Part shown: positions 16,696-24,170 of the stretch, piece after piece
How the letters are laid out: every line of letters begins with the position of its first letter
How positions within the stretch are numbered: position 1 is the stretch's first letter
DNA from: VXPQ01 sp964608315
Lineage (GTDB): Bacteria > Bacteroidota > Rhodothermia > Rhodothermales > VXPQ01
NCBI GenBank assembly: GCA_964608315.1
Contig: CAZSNF010000017.1
Span: 18,411-82,410, forward strand
Reading direction: 5' to 3'
Length of the DNA: 64,000 bases
Translations under genes and position numbers: made by a program
Notes under the pieces: model-generated
Told to the model about the DNA's origin: nothing
The model's input: only the letters and a program-made list of their open reading frames with translations
Database searches by the model: none

Positions 16696-18747
16696 ATGAA
16701 CACGCCTCCCGGAAAGAAGTCCGCCGCTTTTACGCCCTATGTCCCGGCGTCGCAATCCTTGCCCGAGATTACGATCAAGGCCGTGATTCTCGGCTTTATT
16801 CTGTCCGCCGTGCTGGCTGGAGCCAACGCCTACCTTGGACTCAAGGTTGGACTTACCGTGTCCGCCTCCATTCCGGCGGCGGTCATTTCCATGGCGATTC
16901 TGCGCTTCTTCCGCACCTCGAATATCCTTGAGAACAATATCGTGCAAACAGCGGCGTCGGCGGGCGAATCGCTTGCGGCGGGCGTGATCTTTACGTTGCC
17001 GGCCTTGCTGATGCTGCAATACTGGCAAGGATTCGACTTTCTGGCCACGATGTCGATCGCGCTCACAGGAGGCGTACTGGGCGTGCTGTTCACCATCCCG
17101 TTGCGAAGAGCGCTCATTATCGAGGCGCAACTTCAGTTTCCGGAAGGCGTGGCCACGGGCGAAGTGCTGAAGGCCGGTTCGGAAGGCGGGGAAGGCGCGC
17201 GGTATATTGCGCTGGCGGGCGCGGCGGGCGCGGCGCTGAAACTGTGCCAGACCGGATTCCGCCTCGTGGCGGACTCGGCGGCGGGAGCCGTGCAGGCGGG
17301 GCGGGCTGTCTTCGGATACGGAACCGAACTGGGCGTGGCGCTGCTGGGCGTAGGATACATCGTGGGATTGAACATCGCCGTTCTGGTGTTTGGGGGCGGC
17401 CTGATTTCCTGGCTGTTCGGCATTCCCATTTATACCGCGTTCGTCTCGCCCGAGGAACTGGCGGCGATTACGGGAGACGCCGCGGGATACGAAGCGGCGC
17501 TTGCGGTGTGGAGCGGACGCATCCGGTACCTCGGCGTCGGCGCCATGGCTATCGGAGGCGTCTGGGCGCTGCTCTCGCTGGTCAAGCCCGTCAAGGACGG
17601 CATTATGTCTTCGCTGGACGCCGTCCGGCAAGCCCGATCGGGAAATCGTTCGGATATAGCCCGGACCGAAAGGGACACCCCGATTCATGTCGTTCTCTGG
17701 GGAACGCTCGCCATGTCGATCCCGATCTTCATCAGTTTCCTGTTCATCGTGGACCAGGAAGCGCTGGGCATCACGGCGGGATTGTACTGGGGCACGCTTG
17801 CGCTCGGACTGGTTTTCTCCCTGCTGGCCGGATTCGTTTTTGCTTCCGTAGCCGGATACATGGCCGGGCTTGTGGGATCGTCGAATAACCCTGTTTCCGG
17901 AGTCACCATCGCAACGATCCTGAGCGTCTCCTTGCTGCTGCTCTGGATTCTGGGATCGCAAATCAATTTCGCCGTTGACGCGACGCAAGCCACCACGGCG
18001 GCCGCCACCGCTATTCTGGTCGGCGCGGTCGTATGTTGCGCGGCGGCCATCGCCGGAGATAACATGCAGGATCTGAAGGCGGGGTACCTCGTGGGCGCCA
18101 CGCCGTTCAAGCAGCAAATCATGCAGGTGGTGGGGGTCGTGGCCGCCGCCCTGGCGCTGGCGCCTGTTCTGGACCTGTTGTTCCAGGCATACGGTCTCGG
18201 CAATGTGTTCCCGAGAGAGGGTATGGACCCGTCGCAGGCGCTTCAGGCTCCGCAAGCCACGCTCATGAGTTCGGTCGCCGACGGCGTATTCCGGCAGGAC
18301 CTGCCGTGGAACATGATCGTCGCCGGCGCGCTCATCGCCGCAGTCATCATTGCCATGGACAAATACCTGAAGCATCGCGGCGCCGAATTTCGCATGCCGG
18401 TGCTGGCCGTCGCCGTCGGCATTTATTTGCCGCTGGAGTTGACCGTCCCCATCTTCATCGGCGGACTGGTGGCCTTTTTCGCCAACCGTTCCTTGCGCCG
18501 CCGCAAGAATCAGATCGGCGAGGAAGCCGTGCAACGGGCGGGCCGACGGGGATTGTTGTTCGCTTCCGGGCTTATCACGGGCGAGGCCCTCGTAGGCATC
18601 CTGCTGGCCATCCCGTTCGCCGCTGCGCAGAATACAGCCGTCCTCCGACTGGCGCCGGATGGTTTCGAGCCGGTGGCCAACGCCCTCGGACTGGTTGCGT
18701 TCGGCTGCTTCATCGTATGGCTGTACCGCGTGGCGAAGCGGGCCTGA
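16696..18747 (+). CDS. OPT family oligopeptide transporter
   Basis: A 683-residue inner-membrane carrier with about 15 hydrophobic segments. The N-terminal family signature is clear: TIKAVILGFILSAVLAGANA (about 18-37) and later NILENNIVQTAASAGESLAAG split at 77-97, then internal repeat elements VGSSNNPVSGVTIATIL near 394-410 and GDNMQDLKAGYLVGATP near 456-472. These mark the bacterial OPT group that imports oligopeptides or metal chelates. The start at 16696 follows a short leader; an earlier in-frame start overlaps the promoter region. No binding-protein gene is nearby. Confidence 0.92.
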   Translation: MNTPPGKKSAAFTPYVPASQSLPEITIKAVILGFILSAVLAGANAYLGLKVGLTVSASIPAAVISMAILRFFRTSNILENNIVQTAASAGESLAAGVIFTLPALLMLQYWQGFDFLATMSIALTGGVLGVLFTIPLRRALIIEAQLQFPEGVATGEVLKAGSEGGEGARYIALAGAAGAALKLCQTGFRLVADSAAGAVQAGRAVFGYGTELGVALLGVGYIVGLNIAVLVFGGGLISWLFGIPIYTAFVSPEELAAITGDAAGYEAALAVWSGRIRYLGVGAMAIGGVWALLSLVKPVKDGIMSSLDAVRQARSGNRSDIARTERDTPIHVVLWGTLAMSIPIFISFLFIVDQEALGITAGLYWGTLALGLVFSLLAGFVFASVAGYMAGLVGSSNNPVSGVTIATILSVSLLLLWILGSQINFAVDATQATTAAATAILVGAVVCCAAAIAGDNMQDLKAGYLVGATPFKQQIMQVVGVVAAALALAPVLDLLFQAYGLGNVFPREGMDPSQALQAPQATLMSSVADGVFRQDLPWNMIVAGALIAAVIIAMDKYLKHRGAEFRMPVLAVAVGIYLPLELTVPIFIGGLVAFFANRSLRRRKNQIGEEAVQRAGRRGLLFASGLITGEALVGILLAIPFAAAQNTAVLRLAPDGFEPVANALGLVAFGCFIVWLYRVAKRA

Positions 18748-18766
18748 TCGTCAGAGCGCCGCTGCA

Positions 18767-18784
18767 TAGTGTTAACAGGCCCTG
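18767..18784 (-). repeat. 18-bp sequence shared exactly with 58195-58212
   Basis: The minus strand reads CAGGGCCTGTTAACACTA, identical to 58195-58212 inside a minimal cloverleaf repeat; the first 13 bases recur at 24147-24159. It contains the palindrome TGTTAACA. It lies between the OPT transporter stop and the UPF0173 gene. Confidence 0.6.
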
Positions 18785-18805
18785 AAATTACTACCCGTTC
18801 GCACC

Positions 18806-19492
18806 ATGAAACTCGTTTATTTCGGCCATTCCGCGTTCCAGCTTGAAACAAGCGGCGCCACGCTGCTCGTGGACCCCTGGATCACCGGAAATCCGCGGGC
18901 TGAAGGCGTTATATCGCCGGAAGACCTGAACCCGGACGTCATCTTTCTTACGCATGCGCACCAGGACCACCTCGGGGACGCACCGGAGATCGCCAAACGA
19001 TCCGGAGCGCTTGTGGTCAGCAATTTTGAAATCACCAGTTATTTTTCGAGGGAGCACGGGCATAACCGCGTACTTGCCATGAATACGGGCGGAGCCTGGA
19101 CCTTCGACTGGGGAAAGGTCCACCAAACCTACGCCCGCCATTCGTCTTCCTTTCCGGACGGCGGATACGGAGGCAATCCCAACGGGTTTGTGTTCGAGAT
19201 CGAGGGCAAGTCGGTTTACGCGGCGGGAGACACCTGCGCCTTCGCCGAAATGGAATGGATCGGCGACGATTTCGACCTGGGCCTCGCGCTGCTGCCGATA
19301 GGCGATTGCTTTACCTCAGGCATTCGCGACGCGGTGCGCGCGGCCAGGTTGCTGCGCCCCGGGCTCACCGTGCCGGTGCATTACAATACGTTTCCGCCCA
19401 TTGAGGTGGACGTGAACGAATGGAAGCAACGCATGGAAGAGGCGGGGTTTGCGGCGCAACCGATGGAGCCAGGAAATACGCTCGAAATATAG
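18806..19492 (+). CDS. UPF0173 family metal-dependent hydrolase (metallo-beta-lactamase fold)
   Basis: A 228-residue metallo-beta-lactamase-fold protein: MKLVYFGHSAFQLETSG opening, metal motif THAHQDHLGD near residues 50-59, a middle histidine in RHSSSFPDGGYGGNP (about 110-124), YAAGDTCAF near 136 and VPVHYNTFPPIEVD near 189. The layout is that of UPF0173 (YtkL-like). The in vivo substrate is unknown. A phosphoesterase gene starts 9 bp downstream and overlaps the next, so 18806-21750 is probably one operon. Confidence 0.92.
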   Translation: MKLVYFGHSAFQLETSGATLLVDPWITGNPRAEGVISPEDLNPDVIFLTHAHQDHLGDAPEIAKRSGALVVSNFEITSYFSREHGHNRVLAMNTGGAWTFDWGKVHQTYARHSSSFPDGGYGGNPNGFVFEIEGKSVYAAGDTCAFAEMEWIGDDFDLGLALLPIGDCFTSGIRDAVRAARLLRPGLTVPVHYNTFPPIEVDVNEWKQRMEEAGFAAQPMEPGNTLEI

Positions 19493-19501
19493 GACACACT
19501 C

Positions 19502-19996
19502 GTGAAAATCGGCGTCATCTCAGACACGCACGGCTACTTGCACCCGGCGGTCGCAACGTATTTCGACGGGGTGGATTGCATTCTCCACGCCGGCGACGTC
19601 GGCGACGCGGCTATTCTGGATCGCCTGAAGGAAATCGCGCCCGTCAAGGCTGTCTGGGGCAATGTGGACGGGCCTGGCGTCCGTTACCGCACTGTGGAGA
19701 CGTTGCGAACCGAAATGGAGGGCGTACGCATTTGCATGACGCATATCGGGGGAAGTCCGGGGCGCTGGGATCCCCGGATCGCCAGCGCGCTCGCCGCAGA
19801 CCCGCCAGATATTTTTATCTGCGGACATAGCCATATCCTGCGCATCGAACGGGTGCGCAATCCCGCAGGCATGCTGTACGTCAACCCCGGCGCGGCGGGC
19901 CGGCAAGGGCTGCACCAGATCAAGACCTGCGTGTTGCTGGAGATCGCCGAGGGCAGCGCCAGAAAAGCAGACGTCGTGCACCTGGAGACACGCTGA
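19502..19996 (+). CDS. YfcE/MJ0936 family metallophosphoesterase
   Basis: A 164-residue calcineurin-like phosphodiesterase with every metal motif: ISDTHG (6-11), HAGDVGD (about 34-40), GNVDGP (53-58), MTHIGG (about 79-84) and CGHSH (about 104-108). Members hydrolyse model phosphodiesters; the natural substrate is unknown. Its TGA overlaps the ATG of the following GAF-SpoIIE gene (TGATG), a sign of translational coupling. Confidence 0.93.
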   Translation: MKIGVISDTHGYLHPAVATYFDGVDCILHAGDVGDAAILDRLKEIAPVKAVWGNVDGPGVRYRTVETLRTEMEGVRICMTHIGGSPGRWDPRIASALAADPPDIFICGHSHILRIERVRNPAGMLYVNPGAAGRQGLHQIKTCVLLEIAEGSARKADVVHLETR

Positions 19997-21750
19997 TGGG
20001 CGCTGATCCGGACATATCTCCCATGCGAAGCGAACGCTTCGACCTGCGGGCGCTATACGAAACAAGCCGCCTGCTAAGCACATCGCTCGACCTGAAGTTC
20101 GTGCTGAACAACTTGCTCCTGACCGTCATGAGCAAGCTGCTGACGACCCGGGCCGCCGTGCTGATGCGCGATGCGGTCGAAAACGGATACCGCGTGGCCG
20201 CCACAAGAAACATAAAAACGCTGGAGGAAGGCGTCGTGCTCAAAACGCCGGACCTGCCGGAGGACGCCGTGCTGACGGGCCCGGAAGCGCCGGACGCGCT
20301 GCGGGAACACGGTCTGGAGCTGGCGGCGCCGATCCGGTTCGGGAACCGGGAAATCGGCATGCTCGCCGCCGGCCGCAAAGCGACGGGCGAACCGTACGAT
20401 CCGTTCGAACTGGAGTTTATCCGATCGCTTGTGCATATGTCCTCCACGGCGGTGCACAACTCCCTGATGGTGGAAGAGTTGCAAATGGCGAACCGCGACC
20501 TTGACGCACGGATTCAGGAACTGAACACGCTCTTCGACCTGTCGCAGGAATTCAATGCAACCATTGATCGGGAGCGGCTTGTCAAGTTGCTGTCCTTCGC
20601 CCTGATGGGGCAGCTCCTGGTATCCCGCCATCTGTTTATGGTGCGCCGGAACCGGACCAGCGAAGACAACCCGGGGCTGTTCGTAACCACCTCCAGAGAC
20701 TTGCCGGAGCAGATTGCGCCCGCACTGGCGGAGCAACTCTGTACGCTGGAACGCCTCGTGCCTCCCGACGACAATGCAACGCCTTCGGACGACGTTCGAC
20801 AGGGGCTCCGGGACCTCGGACTGATCCTCGCGCTGCCCCTGAAACATCAGGGACAGCCGTGCGGGGCCTTATGTCTTGGCCCCAAACGAAGCGGGCGATC
20901 ATATACCCCCGCCGACATCGAATTTCTGTCCGCGCTCGGGAATCTCACCCTTGTTTCGGTGCAGAACTCGTTTCTGGTCGAAGAACAGATCGAAAAAAAG
21001 CGCCTGGAGGAAGAGATGCGCATTGCGCGGCGCATTCAGGAACGGCTCTTGCCCCGGGAAACCCCCGGCACAGATCCCTACGAAGTCGCCGCGCTCGCCA
21101 AACCAAGCCGCGTCGTAGGAGGCGACTACTACGATGTGGTGCGGCTCAAAGGCGAACGGCTCCTGCTCGCTATCGCCGACGTAACAGGCAAGGGCATGCC
21201 CGCCGCGCTCCTCATGGCGAATTTGCAAGCCAGCTTGCATGTCGTGCTGCCGATGGACATGACCATTGAGCAGGCGGTGGGACATATCAATCGCGTCACC
21301 TGCGAGAACACCGACACAGACCGGTTCATTACGTTTTTCATGGCCATCCTGCACCTCGATTCCGGCTATATGGAATACGTGAATGCGGGACACAATCCCC
21401 CCCTGATCGTCCGGAAAAACGGTTCTATGGAATTGCTGAGCACGGGAGGCCTGCTCCTCGGCGTAATGGATCGGGTGGGCTACGAACGCGGCGCGGTCCG
21501 CCTGGAGCCGGGAGATGTTGCGACGCTGTTCACGGACGGCGTGACGGAGGCCATGAACCCTGCCGGCGAAGAATACCTTGAAGAACGCCTCGAAGCCGTA
21601 CTCAAACGATCGCATACGGAATCGGCCGCGGACATTGTAGACCTGGTCCATAAGGACATTGCGAAATTCACAGGGAATGTCGAAGAATTGTCCGACGACC
21701 TCACCATGCTGGTCGTCAAGCGGACCATACCTTCGGAACCACCCGCATAA
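19996..21750 (+). CDS. GAF-domain PP2C (SpoIIE/RsbU-type) serine phosphatase
   Basis: A 584-residue cytoplasmic signalling protein: two GAF-like sensor regions (about 15-165 and 180-335), a helical linker ending ARRIQERLLP (near 345-354) and a C-terminal SpoIIE domain (about 365-580) with VGGDYYDVVRL, IADVTGKGMPAAL and LFTDGVTEAMN carrying the metal aspartates. Such proteins dephosphorylate anti-sigma-factor antagonists in partner-switching circuits; the partner kinase/antagonist pair is not encoded here. It is coupled to the upstream phosphoesterase gene. No transmembrane segment is seen. Confidence 0.9.
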   Translation: MGADPDISPMRSERFDLRALYETSRLLSTSLDLKFVLNNLLLTVMSKLLTTRAAVLMRDAVENGYRVAATRNIKTLEEGVVLKTPDLPEDAVLTGPEAPDALREHGLELAAPIRFGNREIGMLAAGRKATGEPYDPFELEFIRSLVHMSSTAVHNSLMVEELQMANRDLDARIQELNTLFDLSQEFNATIDRERLVKLLSFALMGQLLVSRHLFMVRRNRTSEDNPGLFVTTSRDLPEQIAPALAEQLCTLERLVPPDDNATPSDDVRQGLRDLGLILALPLKHQGQPCGALCLGPKRSGRSYTPADIEFLSALGNLTLVSVQNSFLVEEQIEKKRLEEEMRIARRIQERLLPRETPGTDPYEVAALAKPSRVVGGDYYDVVRLKGERLLLAIADVTGKGMPAALLMANLQASLHVVLPMDMTIEQAVGHINRVTCENTDTDRFITFFMAILHLDSGYMEYVNAGHNPPLIVRKNGSMELLSTGGLLLGVMDRVGYERGAVRLEPGDVATLFTDGVTEAMNPAGEEYLEERLEAVLKRSHTESAADIVDLVHKDIAKFTGNVEELSDDLTMLVVKRTIPSEPPA

Positions 21751-21810
21751 CCGTACAGGGATAGTATCCCTCGAAAACGCGAAAAGACTCGAATCCCAAT
21801 CCCCTGTTGC

Positions 21811-21824
21811 GTATCCTTAAGGAT
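21811..21824. repeat. Remnant of cloverleaf terminal repeats head to head
   Basis: GTATCCTTAAGGAT reproduces the outer tip of the element terminus and its complement joined at TTAA. It lies 60 bp past the SpoIIE gene stop. Too short to be certain; listed because the same tip occurs at the fuller copies. Confidence 0.35.
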
Positions 21825-21957
21825 GGTTGAGAAGGGACTGTGGGCGCGCCTTTGGGCGAAACATCGGGCCCAAAATCCCTTTGCCAGCCCATCGCTTGCG
21901 CACCCTTTATGTATTCGCGAAAAGGCGCGCCACAGGCCCGTTCACCGCCCCGCCCTG

Positions 21958-22012
21958 CGCCAGCGTACCCCTCGCAAGCCTCTGAACTTTGTGGACTTAA
22001 TCAGAGTATCCT
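21958..22012 (-). repeat. Truncated cloverleaf repeat upstream of transaldolase
   Basis: The block CGCAAGCCTCTGAACTTTG followed by TGGACTTAATCAGAGTATCC matches one end of the reverse-oriented full element. The rest of the element is missing. It ends about 40 bp before the transaldolase ATG, so it would lie in that gene's leader or promoter region. The remaining sequence 21751-21957 shows no gene. Confidence 0.75.
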
Positions 22013-22052
22013 TTGTTTCCCGTATCTTTTCCGCTCAAACCGTCGCTTCGCC

Positions 22053-22718
22053 ATGAAATTTTTCGTAGACACTGCGGACCTGGAGGAAATCCGCGAAGCC
22101 GCCTCGCTGGGCGTGCTGGACGGCGTAACCACGAATCCGTCGCTCATGAAAAAAGCGGGCAACGTGAATTTTCACGAGCACATTTACCGCATTTGCGAAC
22201 TGGTGGACGGGGACGTATCCGCGGAAGTCACCGCCGTCGATTACGATGGAATCATGGAGCAGGCGCGGCGTCTCGCGCCCATCCACAAAAATGTCGTGGT
22301 GAAAGTGCCGCTCATCCCCGACGGAATCAAGGCCCTGAAAACCTGTTCGGAAGAAGGTATCCGAACCAACTGCACGCTTTGCTTCTCGCCCACGCAGGCG
22401 CTCATCGCCGCCAAGGCGGGCGCCAACTACATCAGCCCGTTTATCGGACGCCTCGACGACATTTCGTCGAACGGCATGGAACTCATTGAGCAAATCGTCC
22501 GGATATACCGGCAATACGACTTCGCCACAGAGGTGCTGGCGGCCTCCATTCGACACCCGCTGCATGTGGTCGAGTCGGCCCTCGCCGGCGCGGACGTAGC
22601 CACCATGCCGCTTGGCGTGATCAAGAAGCTGCTCCATCATCCGCTCACAGACATCGGTCTGGAGCGGTTTCTCGCCGACTGGCGGGAATACGAAGCAGCC
22701 GCCTCCGCAACACCGTAA
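22053..22718 (+). CDS. tal: Transaldolase (small TalC/Fsa-type)
   Basis: Transfers dihydroxyacetone units in the non-oxidative pentose phosphate pathway. The 221-residue (alpha/beta)8 protein has MKFFVDTADLEEI at the start, DGVTTNPSLM near 24-33, the Schiff-base lysine in VVVKVPLIPDG (about residue 87) and NYISPFIGRLDD near 127-138. The phenylalanine in SPFIGR (tyrosine in E. coli fructose-6-phosphate aldolase) points to transaldolase rather than F6P aldolase activity. ATG at 22053 matches family starts; a longer reading runs through repeat sequence. It is 13 bp before the beta-CASP gene, so probably co-transcribed. Confidence 0.93.
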   Translation: MKFFVDTADLEEIREAASLGVLDGVTTNPSLMKKAGNVNFHEHIYRICELVDGDVSAEVTAVDYDGIMEQARRLAPIHKNVVVKVPLIPDGIKALKTCSEEGIRTNCTLCFSPTQALIAAKAGANYISPFIGRLDDISSNGMELIEQIVRIYRQYDFATEVLAASIRHPLHVVESALAGADVATMPLGVIKKLLHHPLTDIGLERFLADWREYEAAASATP

Positions 22719-22731
22719 CGGCGGGTACGGA

Positions 22732-24129
22732 ATGCAGTTTGTTTCTCTGGGGAAAACAGAAGCCATCGGCGCCAGCTGTCACCTTGCGCTGATCGGAAAT
22801 ACGGGCCTCCTCATCGATGCGGGCGCCGACCCCGACGAAGAAGGGCCGGACTCGTTGCCGGACTTCGACATGATCCGCAAGCGGCCGGACTGGCATGTGG
22901 ACCATGTGCTGGTTACGCATGCGCACCACGATCACATCGGTTCGTTGCCGGTGCTGATCCAGCATTTCCCGCATGTGCGCGTCCATATGACGCGGGCTAC
23001 GCGCGACCTGACGGATTTCGTGCTCCCCGCTTCCGCGCGCCTGCAACGGCGCAAACTTGAAGAAGGCACGTCGATTCATGCGCCCCTTTTTCACGAAGAG
23101 GAACTGGAAGAGCAGCAATTCCTGTACGCCCCCCGCGATCTCAATACCGATTTTGACGTAACCGGCCTTCGCGGCGAATGCCCGATCACGGCGCGGTTTT
23201 ACCATGCCGGGCATGTGCTGGGCGCCGCTGGCGTCCTTTTTTCCTGGGAAGCCGATGGACGAACCCGGCGGGCGTTCTACACGAGCGACACCAATCGGCA
23301 TGCGCAATCCATTGTCCCGGGCGGAGATTATCCAGAACCTCCCGTAGATATATTGATCCTCGAATCTACGCTGGGGGCCGACGCCGGGGCCGAGTTGACC
23401 AGCCGCAAGGCAGAGGAAAAGAAATTCGCCGAAGCCCTGGCGAAGGCGCTGGAGCGGGGCGGCGCGGTCCTCATTCCTTCGTTCGCGTTCGGGCGAGCGC
23501 AGGAAATCCTTGCGCTCATTCACCGGTTCAAGAAACGGGGGCGGATTCCGGCGGACATTCCGGTCTACACCTCCGGCTCCATGCGGGCGTTTGCCGATAT
23601 CTATGATCGTACGCGCTTCAACACGCCCCGCCTCGACGAGGAATTCAAAGTGTTCGACGTGGAGCAGATGCGCCTGCCCTTCAAACCGGCTTCGCTCAAC
23701 CGGGCGTTGCAGGGACCGGCTATTCATGTGGCGGCCAGCGGCATGATGTTCGAACGCACCATATCCAACAGGCTTGCGCGCGGTCTCGTCGAGGACGAAA
23801 AAAACGCAATTTTTCTGGTGGGGTTCGCCAAGGAAGATTCCCCGGCGGCCCAACTTATGGCCGCCGCGGAGCAAGGCGACGACGCCGAGGTGCAACTCGA
23901 CCGGACGAAACCGATGCAACCCGTCCGGTGCGAAGTCCGCCGATTCCGCTTCAGCGGACACAGTCACCGACGCGATCTCATCAAACTGGTCGAACGCCTG
24001 TCGCCCAAAACCGTCGCGCTGGTGCACGGCGAAACGAACGCGAGAACGTGGATGGCCGAGAATATCCGCTTTTTTTTCCCGGACATACGCGTCGTGGTCC
24101 CTGAAGAAGGGACGCCGGTAGACCTGTAA
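22732..24129 (+). CDS. Beta-CASP metallo-beta-lactamase-fold protein (RNA-processing exonuclease-like)
   Basis: A 465-residue protein with the zinc motif VTHAHHDHIGSLP near residues 61-73, YHAGHVLGAAGVLF near 158-171 (third motif), FYTSDTNR near 183-190, and the beta-CASP insert with LILESTLGA, PSFAFGRAQEIL near 248-259 and HVAASGMMFE near 331-340. The C-terminal motifs FSGHSHRRDL and LVHGETNAR supply the remaining ligands. This is the YSH1/CPSF-like RNA exonuclease group; nuclease activity is inferred from family. It follows the transaldolase gene closely. Confidence 0.9.
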   Translation: MQFVSLGKTEAIGASCHLALIGNTGLLIDAGADPDEEGPDSLPDFDMIRKRPDWHVDHVLVTHAHHDHIGSLPVLIQHFPHVRVHMTRATRDLTDFVLPASARLQRRKLEEGTSIHAPLFHEEELEEQQFLYAPRDLNTDFDVTGLRGECPITARFYHAGHVLGAAGVLFSWEADGRTRRAFYTSDTNRHAQSIVPGGDYPEPPVDILILESTLGADAGAELTSRKAEEKKFAEALAKALERGGAVLIPSFAFGRAQEILALIHRFKKRGRIPADIPVYTSGSMRAFADIYDRTRFNTPRLDEEFKVFDVEQMRLPFKPASLNRALQGPAIHVAASGMMFERTISNRLARGLVEDEKNAIFLVGFAKEDSPAAQLMAAAEQGDDAEVQLDRTKPMQPVRCEVRRFRFSGHSHRRDLIKLVERLSPKTVALVHGETNARTWMAENIRFFFPDIRVVVPEEGTPVDL

Positions 24130-24146
24130 GACTTGTTCGCAAGGAC

Positions 24147-24170
24147 CAGGGCCTGTTAAGGAGGCCCTAA
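24147..24170 (+). promoter_or_regulatory. Strong Shine-Dalgarno inside a short hairpin
   Basis: CAGGGCCTGTTAA is followed by an AAGGAGG ribosome-binding site; GGGCCT pairs with AGGCCC around a 7-base loop, so the stem includes the end of the SD and the bases up to 6 nt before the ATG at 24171. A good SD is rare in this window. The hairpin could slow initiation; this is inference. Confidence 0.45.
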